A stretch of 64,000 bases of DNA from Fibrobacter sp. UWB5 (GCF_002210295.1 NZ_MWQH01000001.1:124001-188000), one strand, 5' to 3'. Counted from the first letter of the stretch, positions 52,883 through 61,410 are shown. Numbers and translations are program-made. Notes: a model not told the origin generated them from the sequence alone.

Positions 52883-52930
52883 GGCGCTCCTGGAAATATT
52901 CGAAGTCCATTTTCAGGGGCGCCTTTTTTT
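52883..52930 (+). terminator. Terminator-like hairpin inside the ABC operon
   Basis: GGCGCTCCTG (52883-52892), 21-base loop, CAGGGGCGCC (52914-52923), seven T. It lies between the AhpD-like gene and the binding-protein gene. The ribosome binding site of the latter (AGAGG) comes after it, so it would limit read-through. Confidence 0.75.
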
Positions 52931-52946
52931 GAAAGAGGTATTTGCG

Positions 52947-53993
52947 ATGAAGAACAACTACAAAGTTTATTTGACCGCCCTGCTCGCATTTGGCTTTGCC
53001 CTGTTGGCCGGAGCATGCGGTAACGAAAAAGCGGAAAAACAGGAAGCCCCGCAGGCAGAAAAATCCCAGTTCAAGTTCGGTACTTTGGAACTCCCGATTC
53101 TGGACGGTTCCTTGTGCGGTGCGCCTTTCTACGTGGCTAAGGAAAAGGGATTCTTTGCCGAAGAAGGAATTGATGCCAAGTTGATCGCCGCTGATGGCGA
53201 AACGCGTAAGCTGGGCCTTAGCAAGGGCACTTATGCGCTCACGAATTCTGACTTCCAGTTTTTCCAGGCGATTGAAAACGGCGTAGACATTAAGATTGTC
53301 GATGGTATTCACATCGGTTGCATCAAGGTGCTTGTAAAGAGGGGCTCGCCCTACAAGACTGCTGCTGATTTGAAGGGCAAGAAGATTGCTGTCGATGAAA
53401 TCGGTGGCACGCCGCATCAGGCTGCAAGCCTTTGGCTTTCGCTGGGCGGTGTCTCGACGAAGCCCGAAGATAATCAGGTGCAGTTCTTGCCTTATGCCGA
53501 CGGTAACTTGGCTCTTGAAGCTTTGGAACAGGGCCAGATTGATGCCGCTGCCATTTGGGATCCGCTCGCTTCTGCTTACGAAAAGTCGGGCAAGGCCGAC
53601 GTGATTATGGATGTGGCGAGGGACCCGGTATTTGACGGTCGCTACTGCTGCTTCATTTATGTGTCTGCCAAGATTCTGAAGGAAGAACCGGCAAAGATTG
53701 CAGCACTCCTGCGTGCGATTCACAAGGCGGAAGCCTGGATTGCCGAACACCCCGAAGAAACGGTTGACATTATTGCCGAAGGCAAGTATTCCGAAATCGA
53801 AGACAAGCCGCTGGCTGTTGAACTGATCAAGAGCTATGTGTACACTTCGCTGGAACAGCGCAAGACTCTTGGCCGCGACGTGAAGGGCGACTTGCGTTAC
53901 TTTAGCGAACAGCTCAAGAAGATTGGCTACCTCACGCAGGATCCCGACCAGTTTGTCGCGAACCTGTACGAAGAAGTCGATTTGAACAAGTAA
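52947..53993 (+). CDS. ABC transporter substrate-binding lipoprotein (NitT/TauT type), copy 1
   Basis: The start at 52947 follows AGAGG and gives a lipoprotein signal (lipobox LAGAC, lipidated C24). The 348-residue protein has the NMT1/NitT-TauT pattern: SLCGAPFYVAKEKGFFAEEGI, DGETRKLGLSKG, HIGCIKVLVKRGSPYKTAADL-KGKKIAV. Conserved cysteines in SLCG, IGC and RYCCF recur in the second copy at 62854, so they may bind ligand or form disulfides. Permease and ATPase follow, so this is a complete importer for a sulfonate-type or related compound. The substrate is unknown. Confidence 0.88.
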   Translation: MKNNYKVYLTALLAFGFALLAGACGNEKAEKQEAPQAEKSQFKFGTLELPILDGSLCGAPFYVAKEKGFFAEEGIDAKLIAADGETRKLGLSKGTYALTNSDFQFFQAIENGVDIKIVDGIHIGCIKVLVKRGSPYKTAADLKGKKIAVDEIGGTPHQAASLWLSLGGVSTKPEDNQVQFLPYADGNLALEALEQGQIDAAAIWDPLASAYEKSGKADVIMDVARDPVFDGRYCCFIYVSAKILKEEPAKIAALLRAIHKAEAWIAEHPEETVDIIAEGKYSEIEDKPLAVELIKSYVYTSLEQRKTLGRDVKGDLRYFSEQLKKIGYLTQDPDQFVANLYEEVDLNK

Positions 53994-54013
53994 TCGAAAT
54001 TCCTTGTTGCTTA

Positions 54014-54035
54014 GCGCCCGCAAGGGCGCATTTTT
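54014..54035 (+). terminator. Hairpin after the binding-protein gene
   Basis: GCGCCC-GCAA-GGGCGC (54014-54029) and ATTTTT. Hairpins after a binding-protein gene often stabilise its mRNA and lower expression of the permease genes. Confidence 0.7.
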
Positions 54036-54056
54036 AAAAATTTTACGGAGAGTTGA

Positions 54057-55034
54057 ATGAACATTGTTTTGACGATTTCAGGTTTCCTGATCGCCTTCTT
54101 GGTAAACTTGCTTTTTCCGCAGGTGGCCGAAAATGTGCGAATCAAGGAATATGTTTTTGGCGGGTTTAGAGTTGACGACAATTTGGCATACCGCTTAGTT
54201 TTGCTTGCCATTATTGCCTATTACGCGGTCTATACGGTGGTGCTGTTTGTCCGCAAGGCGAGTGCAGATAAGGTGGCGAAATTTTTCGCGGGCGCGAAGT
54301 TCCGTTTCGCGGTTGGCTTGGCTCTTGCGGCATGGGATATTCTCGGAACCAAGTTGCTGTTTTTGCCGCAGCCGTTCTTTCCGGGGCCTGCGATTATTAT
54401 GGACGCCTTTATTGGCGATACCAAATTCATTTGGCAGAATACGCTTTATTCGCTGCGCCTTTTCGTGGCCGGATTTTCGGTGGGTGTAGTGACAGGCGTG
54501 TTGACGGGGGTACTGATCGGTTGGTATCCGAGGGCTCGCTACTGGATTTTGCCGGTGCTCAACATTTGCGGTGTGATTCCTGCGGTGGCGTGGATGCCTT
54601 TTGCTTTGACGCTTTTCCCGACTTCGTTTGCGGCGGCGACTTTCTTGATAGCGATTTGCTCCTGGTTCCCGGTGGCGACCATGACGGCCGACGGGGTGCA
54701 GGGTACGCCGAAGTCGCTGTTTGAACTTTCGCGCACTTTTGGCGCGGGGCAGCTGTACCAGATTTTCCATATTGCGATTCCCCATGCGATGCCGCAGATT
54801 TTTACGGGCATTATGACGGCGGCTGCGTTTGGCTTTACTACGCTCGTGATGGCCGAAATGATGGGGCAGCCGGGCGGTCTTGGCTACTACATTAACACTT
54901 CAAAAGTCTGGAGCGCTTATTACAAGGTGTTTGCAGCGATTGTCGTGATGGCTGTGCTGTTCTCGGCGATTTTGAAGGTGGTTGGCGTGGTGCAGCGTTA
55001 TGTGCTTCGCTGGCAGAAAGGCGTTGTGCGATAG
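54057..55034 (+). CDS. ABC transporter permease (SsuC/TauC type)
   Basis: This 325-residue permease has about seven or eight hydrophobic segments. The BPD_transp_1 coupling region reads PKSLFELSRTFGAGQLYQIFHIAIPHAMPQIFTG, where the usual EAA-G motif becomes SRTFGAG. The C-terminal half (from about 120) resembles SsuC/TauC permeases. The N-terminal about 100 residues add two extra membrane segments, which is longer than usual. It probably works with the binding protein before it and the ATPase after it. Confidence 0.88.
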   Translation: MNIVLTISGFLIAFLVNLLFPQVAENVRIKEYVFGGFRVDDNLAYRLVLLAIIAYYAVYTVVLFVRKASADKVAKFFAGAKFRFAVGLALAAWDILGTKLLFLPQPFFPGPAIIMDAFIGDTKFIWQNTLYSLRLFVAGFSVGVVTGVLTGVLIGWYPRARYWILPVLNICGVIPAVAWMPFALTLFPTSFAAATFLIAICSWFPVATMTADGVQGTPKSLFELSRTFGAGQLYQIFHIAIPHAMPQIFTGIMTAAAFGFTTLVMAEMMGQPGGLGYYINTSKVWSAYYKVFAAIVVMAVLFSAILKVVGVVQRYVLRWQKGVVR

Positions 55035-55043
55035 GAGGCGTTG

Positions 55044-55844
55044 ATGATGGATATTTTAGATAAAGAAAAAATCTTGAAGATTCGCGAAGTAAACCGCTCC
55101 TTTATCGATGAACGCACGGGCGAACCGCGACAGATTTTGAAAGATATCAATCTTTCTGTTTTTGAGGGCGAATTCATTTCGATTCTGGGCGCATCGGGTT
55201 GCGGCAAGACGACGCTTTTGCGCTTGATTGCGGGGCTCGACCCGGTTCAAGAGGGCAAGATTATTCTTGATGGCGAACCGGTGCATGGGCCAGATTCCAA
55301 GCGCGGTTATGTGTTCCAGCAGGGTTGCCTTTTCCCGTGGCTCACGGTAGAAGACAACATCGCGATGGGTCTCAAGATTCGTGGCGTTTACAAGCAGAAT
55401 AAGGATAAGGTTCACGATTTTATCGAAAAAATCGGTCTTGGCGGATTCGAAAAGAATTTCCCGCACCAGATTAGTGGCGGTATGGCGCAGCGCGTGGCAA
55501 TTGCGCGTGCGTTGATTAATGATCCTGAAATCTTGTTGCTCGATGAACCCATGGGGGCGCTGGATTCGTTTACCCGTGCAGACATCCAGAACTTGCTTTT
55601 GGAACTTCGCAAGGAACGCAATACCACGATGATTTTGGTGACTCACGATATTGACGAAGCGCTTTACTTGTCTGATCGTATCGTGATTATGACGCCGCGT
55701 CCGGGGCGCATTAGCGAGGTGCTTGAAATTCGCGACAGTTTCCCGCGTGAAAGAGGCTCGGCGCAGTTCCTGGAAAAACGCCGCAATATTTTAGAGCGCT
55801 TTAATCTTGCACGTTCCAATACGGCGCCGGAATATGTCATTTAG
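55044..55844 (+). CDS. ABC transporter ATP-binding protein (SsuB/TauB type)
   Basis: The ATG at 55044 follows GGAGG. The 266-residue ATPase has Walker A GASGCGKTT, Q-loop FQQGCLFPWLTV, signature SGGMAQRVAIARAL and Walker B LLLDEPMGALD, then a switch His in LVTHDIDEAL. The SGG-MAQR variant and FPWLT Q-loop are those of nitrate/sulfonate/taurine importers. The C-terminus is short. It is co-transcribed with the permease (9 bases apart). Confidence 0.93.
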   Translation: MMDILDKEKILKIREVNRSFIDERTGEPRQILKDINLSVFEGEFISILGASGCGKTTLLRLIAGLDPVQEGKIILDGEPVHGPDSKRGYVFQQGCLFPWLTVEDNIAMGLKIRGVYKQNKDKVHDFIEKIGLGGFEKNFPHQISGGMAQRVAIARALINDPEILLLDEPMGALDSFTRADIQNLLLELRKERNTTMILVTHDIDEALYLSDRIVIMTPRPGRISEVLEIRDSFPRERGSAQFLEKRRNILERFNLARSNTAPEYVI

Positions 55845-55857
55845 TCTAGATGGATTT

Positions 55858-55927
55858 GTTATCGGAAAAATTGATAACGAGCGCTAAAAACAATGTATTG
55901 GACAGCGGCTAAAATCGCACCTATATT
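55858..55927 (+). promoter_or_regulatory. Operator and promoter of the aminotransferase gene
   Basis: GTTATC-N9-GATAAC (55858-55878), GTAT at 55895-55898 (21 bases after ATAAC), -35 TTGGAC (55898-55903) overlapping GTAT, 18 bases, -10 TATATT (55922-55927). Confidence 0.7.
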
Positions 55928-55952
55928 TGTTCACAAAATTAAGGAGAGTACT

Positions 55953-57317
55953 ATGTCAAATAACATTAGTTATGTGGCGGGAGAAAATGCCGCCTCTTAT
56001 GAAAAGGCACGAAAGTATAACCTGTTTTCTTTCGCAAATGCCCCCCATAAAGATTACAAGCCGTTCTTTGTAGACCATGCCGACGGTATCTACGTTTACG
56101 ATGGTGCAGGCAAGGAATACATCGATATCGCGTCGGAACTGGTCAACGTGAATATCGGCTTTAACAATCGCCACATTATTGAAGCGGTGCAAAAGCAGGT
56201 GGAACGTTTGGCTTACATCGCTCCGCGTCATGCCTTTGCCGAAGCGGGCGAACTCAGCGAACTCTTGATCGAAAAGATTGCGCCGAAGAACATGAAAAAG
56301 GTGCTGTTTACGCTGGGTGGCTCCGAAGCGAATGAATTTGCCATCCGTTTTGTGAAGGCGTTTACGGGCCGCGACAAGATTTTCTCGAAGTATGAATCTT
56401 ATCACGGAAGCACTTACGGTGCGTCGAGCTTGACGGGCGAAAGCGAACGCGCTTCGCTGTTCCCGACGATTCCCGGATTCATCAAGTATCCGGCTCCGCA
56501 CCTTTACGGTTACGACATTAAATTTGCAAGTGAGGAAGAAGCGACCAAGCATTTCCTTTCTCGCCTGGAATATCAGATTCAGCAGGAATGCCCGGAATCG
56601 GTGGCGGCTGTGTTTATTGAATCGGTCACCGGTTCTAATGGCGTTTATCTTTACCCCAAGGGATACCTGAAGGGTGTCCGCGAAATCTGCGACAAGTACG
56701 GAATTTTGATGGTGTGCGACGAGGTCATGAGCGGCTTCTTGCGCACGGGTGAATGGTTCGCCTGCCAGGCCGATGGCGTGGAACCGGACCTGATTACTTT
56801 TGCAAAGGGTGTGAACAGCGCTTACGCTCCGCTCGGCGGCGTGCTCATTAGCGAAAAGATTGCGAATTATTATGAAGAAAATGCCTTTACTGCAGGGCTT
56901 ACCTATAATGCGCATCCGCTGGGCGTTGCGGCGGCTATTGCCTGTATCGAAGAATATTTCCGCCTGGATGTCAAGGGCAATGTGAAAAAGCAGGAACCCC
57001 TTTTGAAGAAAAAACTTGCGGAGCTTAAGGCGAAACACCCTTCTGTTGGTGACGTGCGTTCTGTGGGCCTTTTCGGAGCCATCGAATTCAGCTACAGCAA
57101 AGATCATAAGGACGTGATTCGCAAGAATGCGGCTGGTGAACCTTTCCTTGGAAACTTCATCACGAAACTCCGCAACGATTACGGCATTCTCACGATGGGC
57201 GGCGGCTCCACGATTATTGTGGCTCCTCCGCTGATTATCAACGAGGCTCAGCTGGATGAAATCTTTGATCGTCTGGACAAAGCGATTAGCGAATACGCCG
57301 ACGGTTTAATAAAATAA
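55953..57317 (+). CDS. Class III aminotransferase, taurine-pyruvate aminotransferase-like
   Basis: The start at 55953 follows AAGGAG at 55941. This 454-residue PLP enzyme has LGGSEANEFAIRFVKAFTGRDK (121-142), YESYHGSTYGASSLTGE (147-163), CDEVMSGFLRTGEW (255-268) and K285 in TFAKGVNSAYAPLGG, the class III pattern. It most resembles taurine-pyruvate aminotransferases, which turn taurine and pyruvate into sulfoacetaldehyde and alanine. It lies directly after a taurine/sulfonate-type importer and has a promoter of the same regulon. No sulfoacetaldehyde acetyltransferase gene is in the window, so the fate of the product is open, and other omega-amino substrates are possible. Confidence 0.8.
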   Translation: MSNNISYVAGENAASYEKARKYNLFSFANAPHKDYKPFFVDHADGIYVYDGAGKEYIDIASELVNVNIGFNNRHIIEAVQKQVERLAYIAPRHAFAEAGELSELLIEKIAPKNMKKVLFTLGGSEANEFAIRFVKAFTGRDKIFSKYESYHGSTYGASSLTGESERASLFPTIPGFIKYPAPHLYGYDIKFASEEEATKHFLSRLEYQIQQECPESVAAVFIESVTGSNGVYLYPKGYLKGVREICDKYGILMVCDEVMSGFLRTGEWFACQADGVEPDLITFAKGVNSAYAPLGGVLISEKIANYYEENAFTAGLTYNAHPLGVAAAIACIEEYFRLDVKGNVKKQEPLLKKKLAELKAKHPSVGDVRSVGLFGAIEFSYSKDHKDVIRKNAAGEPFLGNFITKLRNDYGILTMGGGSTIIVAPPLIINEAQLDEIFDRLDKAISEYADGLIK

Positions 57318-57334
57318 TCATCTCCAATTCCTTG

Positions 57335-57409
57335 ATGGCGGACTCAATTGAGTCCGCCATTTAATTTTTTGCCAAGAATTAAAGGTGACTGCTAAATGCA
57401 GCCACCTTT
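57335..57409. terminator. Terminators between convergent aminotransferase and metY genes
   Basis: A perfect 26-base palindrome (57335-57360, GGCGGACTC around AATT) and T run ends the plus-strand gene. A second hairpin (AAAGGTGACTGC ... GCAGCCACCTTT, 57381-57409) serves the minus strand. Confidence 0.85.
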
Positions 57410-57435
57410 TAGGTTTTACTATGGTTATAATCGTG

Positions 57436-58740
57436 CTATTGGATTGCGGCGAAGGCTTGTTCCAGGTCGGCAATCAAATCGTTCACGTCTTCAAGACCAA
57501 TCGAGAGGCGGATGGTTTCGGAATGGATATCGGCCAATTCCTGAGCGCGTTCCGGGAGCTCGATGTGGGTGGTTGTAGACGGGTTGATAATGAGCGAACG
57601 GGCATCACCGATGTTTGCCTGGAAACTGAATACTTTTACGGCTTCCAAGAACTTGATAATGGTTGCGCGGTCGTTCTTTTTAAGGCCAAAACTCAGGATT
57701 GCGCCGGCACCCTTGGGGAAATACTTGGCGGCGAGCGCCTTGTACTTGCTGTTTTTTGCGTGCGGGTGATTGACCCAAGAAACTTCGGGGCGCGTTTCCA
57801 AAAATTCTACAATCTTTTCAGCAGACTTTACCGATTTCGAAAGACGTTCCGAAAGGGTTTCAATTCCAAGAAGCACCAAGTAAGAATTGAACGGGGCGAT
57901 GGCACCGCCCAGGTAATTCAGGTGAATGGCGCGGATGCGGCCGGTGAAAGGCGTATCCGGGAACACGTCGTAAAAACTGCGGGGTACGCCCTGCTGCGAC
58001 ACCAAGAAATGCGGCTGGCCGTTGAACTGTGGGAACTTTCCGTTTTTCCAGTTGAACTTGCCGTTTTCTACAATGGCACCGGCAATCACGTTGCCGTGGC
58101 CTGTAAGGCCCTTGGTGGCCGAATAAACAACCACGTCGGCGCCGAAATCAAATGGATTCAGCAAGTAGGGGGTTGCCACGGTGTTGTCGACAATCAGCGG
58201 GATTCCGTGCTTGTGGGCGATATTTGCGATCGCTTCGATATCCAGAATGGTGGCGTTCGGGTTGGTAATCGATTCAATGTAGATTACTTTGGTGTCTTCT
58301 TTGACGAGTGCCTCGAAATTTGCCGGATCGTCAGGGTTTTCTACAATGTCATACTTGACGCCCGTCTCTCCGAAAATTTGTTCGAAACTATCGAAAGATC
58401 CGCCGTAAGAACGAGCTGTTGCAAGGATTCTGCCTTTGCCTGCTGTGACGTTCAAAAGCGAATACGTAACCGCGGCCATGCCCGAAGAAAGCGTGACAGC
58501 TCCGGTTGCTCCCGGGTGGAGTGCCGTAAGGCGCGCGTCAAGTACATCCGTTGTCGGATTAGAAAGTCGTGTATAAAGTGCTTCGGCGCTGTCGAAATAA
58601 AACAGATCGTCGCTGCGCTTTACGGTGTCGAGCGTAAATGCGGTTGTCTGGTAAATGGGCACCGAAACGGCGTGGTTGTGTTCAGCAGGATTATAGCCTG
58701 CGTGCAATTTAAGCGTATCAAAAGAAAATTGATTTGACAT
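57436..58740 (-). CDS. metY: O-acetylhomoserine sulfhydrylase (MetY family), copy 2
   Basis: This 434-residue PLP enzyme has YTRLSNPTTDVLDARLTALHPG (56-77), SSGMAAVTYSLLN and K210 in YSATKGLTGHGNVIAG. The size is that of MetY. It is the most divergent of the three copies in the window (HPGATGAVTL and TKGLTGHGN blocks differ), and may use another thiol donor or serve another substrate. AAGGAGAGTTTAATG gives its start. The promoter upstream belongs to the sulfur regulon. Confidence 0.9.
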   Translation of the reverse strand: MSNQFSFDTLKLHAGYNPAEHNHAVSVPIYQTTAFTLDTVKRSDDLFYFDSAEALYTRLSNPTTDVLDARLTALHPGATGAVTLSSGMAAVTYSLLNVTAGKGRILATARSYGGSFDSFEQIFGETGVKYDIVENPDDPANFEALVKEDTKVIYIESITNPNATILDIEAIANIAHKHGIPLIVDNTVATPYLLNPFDFGADVVVYSATKGLTGHGNVIAGAIVENGKFNWKNGKFPQFNGQPHFLVSQQGVPRSFYDVFPDTPFTGRIRAIHLNYLGGAIAPFNSYLVLLGIETLSERLSKSVKSAEKIVEFLETRPEVSWVNHPHAKNSKYKALAAKYFPKGAGAILSFGLKKNDRATIIKFLEAVKVFSFQANIGDARSLIINPSTTTHIELPERAQELADIHSETIRLSIGLEDVNDLIADLEQAFAAIQ

Positions 58741-58768
58741 TAAACTCTCCTTATTTTTTTTGAAAGCA

Positions 58769-58838
58769 AATATAGATGTGGTTTTTGATAGCGTCCAATA
58801 CTTAATTCTTATGCTGAATTATTGATTTTTTCTATATG
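58769..58838 (-). promoter_or_regulatory. Operator and promoter of metY copy 2
   Basis: Read on the minus strand: a weak left arm CATATA (58838-58833), N9, AATAAT (58823-58818), GTAT (58801-58798, 21 bases on), -35 TTGGAC (58798-58793), 18 bases, -10 TATATT (58774-58769). Confidence 0.65.
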
Positions 58839-58862
58839 TGCGACGCTGTTGAATTTGTCTGT

Positions 58863-58932
58863 GTTATAATAAAAACCTATAACAAATCATAGCGATATAG
58901 TATTGGACATTTTCGGTATACCTTTTTAATTT
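58863..58932 (+). promoter_or_regulatory. Operator and promoter of the DUF4418/ABC operon
   Basis: GTTATA-N9-TATAAC (58863-58883), GTAT at 58900-58903, -35 TTGGAC (58903-58908), 18 bases, -10 TAATTT (58927-58932). Confidence 0.7.
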
Positions 58933-58962
58933 ATGCACCGAAAATTTTTTAAGGAGAGTACC

Positions 58963-59373
58963 ATGAAACAGTACAAAGTATTTGTTGTTGCTAATCTTAT
59001 TTTCGGCGTATTGCTGATTGTACTTACCAAGTTGATTTTGCCTGTTTGCCATCCGATGGGTGGTGGAACCATGAGCTGTGAAATTTCGACGACGGTAGAT
59101 GCTTTTTTAGGACTTGCGTTGCTAGCAAATGCCGTCGTTGCTGCGGGGCTCCTTAAAAAGAAAGCACATGTCATTCTTTCTGCAGTAACGCTTGTGCTTG
59201 GTGTTTTTGTTTCGCTTGTGCCAACGGTGATTGTGGGGGTGTGCCCGCATGCTCACATGGCATGCCATGCGATAACGGGGCCGGTGCTTGCTGTGTTTGG
59301 TGTGCTGATTGCGCTTTTTGCGGCGCTGAATTTGATTTACTTGAAACTGAGGAGGCGAAATGAACAAGACTGA
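58963..59373 (+). CDS. DUF4418 membrane protein
   Basis: The start at 58963 follows AAGGAGAGTACC. The 136-residue protein has four membrane segments and conserved cysteines and histidines facing their ends: C29-H30 (LPVCHPM), C39 (MSCEIS), C94-P-H-A-H98 and C101-H102 (GVCPHAHMACH). This is the DUF4418 pattern, usually encoded with a MacB/FtsX-like ABC transporter, as here. The Cys/His ligand set could bind a metal or a thiol. Function unknown. It overlaps the permease gene by 14 bases. Confidence 0.75.
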   Translation: MKQYKVFVVANLIFGVLLIVLTKLILPVCHPMGGGTMSCEISTTVDAFLGLALLANAVVAAGLLKKKAHVILSAVTLVLGVFVSLVPTVIVGVCPHAHMACHAITGPVLAVFGVLIALFAALNLIYLKLRRRNEQD

Positions 59374-60580
59374 TTTGAATTTGATTATTGAAAATTACTT
59401 GCGAAACCCATTCCGCAGTTTTGGGCTTTCACTTTTGATTGCTTTGCTCGCCTCGGTGCTTTTGGTGGGTGGACTTTTGTCGTTTTCGCTTTCGAAGGGC
59501 CTGAATCGTCTTTCGTCTCGCTTGGGGGCCGATGTCATCGTGATTCCGCAGGGGAGCGAAATCAACGACCAGACTGTACTTTTGCAGGGCGATTCCAAGT
59601 ACACCTATTTGCCGCAGGGCTCGCTAGAATTTATTCGTGGCCTTGACGGCGTAGAAATTGCGACGCCGCAGTATTTTTTGACCACCTTGAATTCTAGCTG
59701 CTGCGAACAGAAAGTCATGATTATCGGTTTCGAGCCGGCTTCTGATTTTGTGATTCAGCCTTGGATTCACGAGGTCCTTACGGATAAACTCCCTAAGGGT
59801 GCTATCGTGGTGGGCAGTGAAATTAGCGTGGGCGAGAAAAAGACCGTCAAGTTCTTTGACCATGAATACCCCGTGGCGGCCACCCTTGAACCGGTCGGCA
59901 ACAAGTTGGACCAGGCCGTTTTTGTAGATGTGGCGACACTTGCCGATATCCGCGAGGCAGCTAAGGCCAAGGGCGTGATTTTCTTGCATCAGGATGTCAA
60001 ATCCGAAGGTTCGGATTCGCCGATTTACTCCAGCGTTTTAATTAAACTTCGCGCAGGGGCTGATATCGAGCGCCTCTCTCAAGAAATTCATACCCGCTTT
60101 GACGGCGTGCAAATTCGCACCCGCAAGGATTTGTTCTCGGGTCTTGAAAAGTCGGCGAACTTTTTGCAGATTGTGGTGTGGTCAATCGTGGCCCTTTTCT
60201 TGGTGATTGCGGTTGCCGCGATTGTGATTTCGTTTTCACTTTCGACTCGCGAACGCAGGCGTGAATATGCGCTTTTGCGAATTGTGGGCTATGCCCGCAA
60301 ACGTTTAAGGACTCTTGTGCTGGGCGAATCGCTGCTGGTTTCGGCGGTAGGAACGTACATTGGCTTGCTGCTTTCGAGCGTGGCATTTTTCACTTTTAAA
60401 ATTTGGATTGGCGAACATGTGAACGTGCCCTTCATTGTTCCGGGAAATGCCGAAATCGCGGCTGTTTACGCTGTGGTAGTTTTGCTTTTGCATTCGGTGG
60501 GGCCGTTGGCTGTTTATGGTGTGGCAAATAAGGTGAGCAAGATTGATGCCTACGCCGCTTTGAGGGAGGTAGAACATTGA
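59360..60580 (+). CDS. FtsX/MacB-type ABC permease
   Basis: This 406-residue protein has a single N-terminal membrane segment (about 18-42), a large outside domain (about 45-265, with a Cys pair in SSCCEQ), and three membrane segments at the C-terminus (about 268-400) with an FtsX-like STRERRREYALLRIVGYARKRLRTLVLGESLLVS coupling segment. MacB/LolC-type permeases act as mechanotransmission devices for export or lipoprotein release. It is encoded with DUF4418 upstream and an ATPase downstream (4-base overlap). Confidence 0.85.
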   Translation: MNKTDLNLIIENYLRNPFRSFGLSLLIALLASVLLVGGLLSFSLSKGLNRLSSRLGADVIVIPQGSEINDQTVLLQGDSKYTYLPQGSLEFIRGLDGVEIATPQYFLTTLNSSCCEQKVMIIGFEPASDFVIQPWIHEVLTDKLPKGAIVVGSEISVGEKKTVKFFDHEYPVAATLEPVGNKLDQAVFVDVATLADIREAAKAKGVIFLHQDVKSEGSDSPIYSSVLIKLRAGADIERLSQEIHTRFDGVQIRTRKDLFSGLEKSANFLQIVVWSIVALFLVIAVAAIVISFSLSTRERRREYALLRIVGYARKRLRTLVLGESLLVSAVGTYIGLLLSSVAFFTFKIWIGEHVNVPFIVPGNAEIAAVYAVVVLLLHSVGPLAVYGVANKVSKIDAYAALREVEH

Positions 60581-61290
60581 TTTTAAACGTATCTAATTTA
60601 TATAAAACCTATATCCGTCGCGGCGAAGAATTTAACGCAGTTGATAATGTTGAATTTTTTGCCTGGTCCGGTGATTTCTCGGTAATCTATGGCGAATCGG
60701 GAAGCGGAAAGAGTACGCTTTTATCGCTCCTTTCGGGAATCAATCGCCCCTCGCAGGGATCTATCATTTTTAATGGTGTTGATTTTGCAAGTTTGACAGA
60801 TGCCGAACTTTCCGCGATTCGTAACGATAAAATCGGCTACATTCCACAAGAATCCGTTTTCTTGCCGCAATTTACCGTGCTTGAAAATATCTTCTTGCCG
60901 CGGGCGATTCGCGAGGGCAATAAGATTGAGGTGAGGGATATTTCGGAATTGGTCGATATTGATATTCATTCAAAACTCGAAACTCTCGGCATTGCCCATT
61001 TGGTGAATGAAATGCCGGCGGAGCTTTCGGGTGGCGAACTCAAGCGAGCCTCGATTGTGCGCGCTCTTGTCAACAATCCCGATATCGTGATTGCTGACGA
61101 ACCGACCAGCAACCTTGACGAAACTAATGCCAAGATTGTCTTTGACCTTTTGGCGGAACTTGCGCAGTCGGGAACGTCGGTACTTGTGGCTACCCATGAT
61201 CCTCGCGGCTTCAAGTATGGCGACCGCATTTACACCATGCACAAGGGGAGACTCTTGCCGAACGGTGAATCTGATTACGGCGGATTATAA
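60577..61290 (+). CDS. MacB/LolD-type ABC ATPase
   Basis: This 237-residue ATPase starts at a TTG overlapping the permease stop (TTGA), behind GGGAGG. It has GESGSGKSTLLSLLSGINRPSQG, a Q-loop IPQESVFLPQFTVLENIFLP, LSGGELKRASIVRALVNNP and VIADEPTSNLD. The SGGELKR signature and the short size are those of the MacB/LolD subgroup that works with FtsX-like permeases. A terminator follows. Confidence 0.93.
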   Translation: MILNVSNLYKTYIRRGEEFNAVDNVEFFAWSGDFSVIYGESGSGKSTLLSLLSGINRPSQGSIIFNGVDFASLTDAELSAIRNDKIGYIPQESVFLPQFTVLENIFLPRAIREGNKIEVRDISELVDIDIHSKLETLGIAHLVNEMPAELSGGELKRASIVRALVNNPDIVIADEPTSNLDETNAKIVFDLLAELAQSGTSVLVATHDPRGFKYGDRIYTMHKGRLLPNGESDYGGL

Positions 61291-61312
61291 ATAAATCAAT
61301 ATTAAGTGATGT

Positions 61313-61340
61313 TGCCCTCGACTCGGTCGGGGGCATTTTC
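61313..61340 (+). terminator. Terminator of the DUF4418/ABC operon
   Basis: TGCCCTCGAC (61313-61322), TCG, GTCGGGGGCA (61326-61335), then T. It is directly followed by the operator of the next gene. Confidence 0.85.
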
Positions 61341-61410
61341 GTTATAAAAATTTTTGATAATTCCGCATAAAAACAAAGTATTAGAAAAACTGTAAGTCCC
61401 TTTCTATTTT
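61341..61410 (+). promoter_or_regulatory. Operator and promoter of metY copy 3
   Basis: GTTATA-N9-GATAAT (61341-61361), GTAT at 61378-61381, -35 TTAGAA (61381-61386), 18 bases, -10 TATTTT (61405-61410). Confidence 0.65.
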
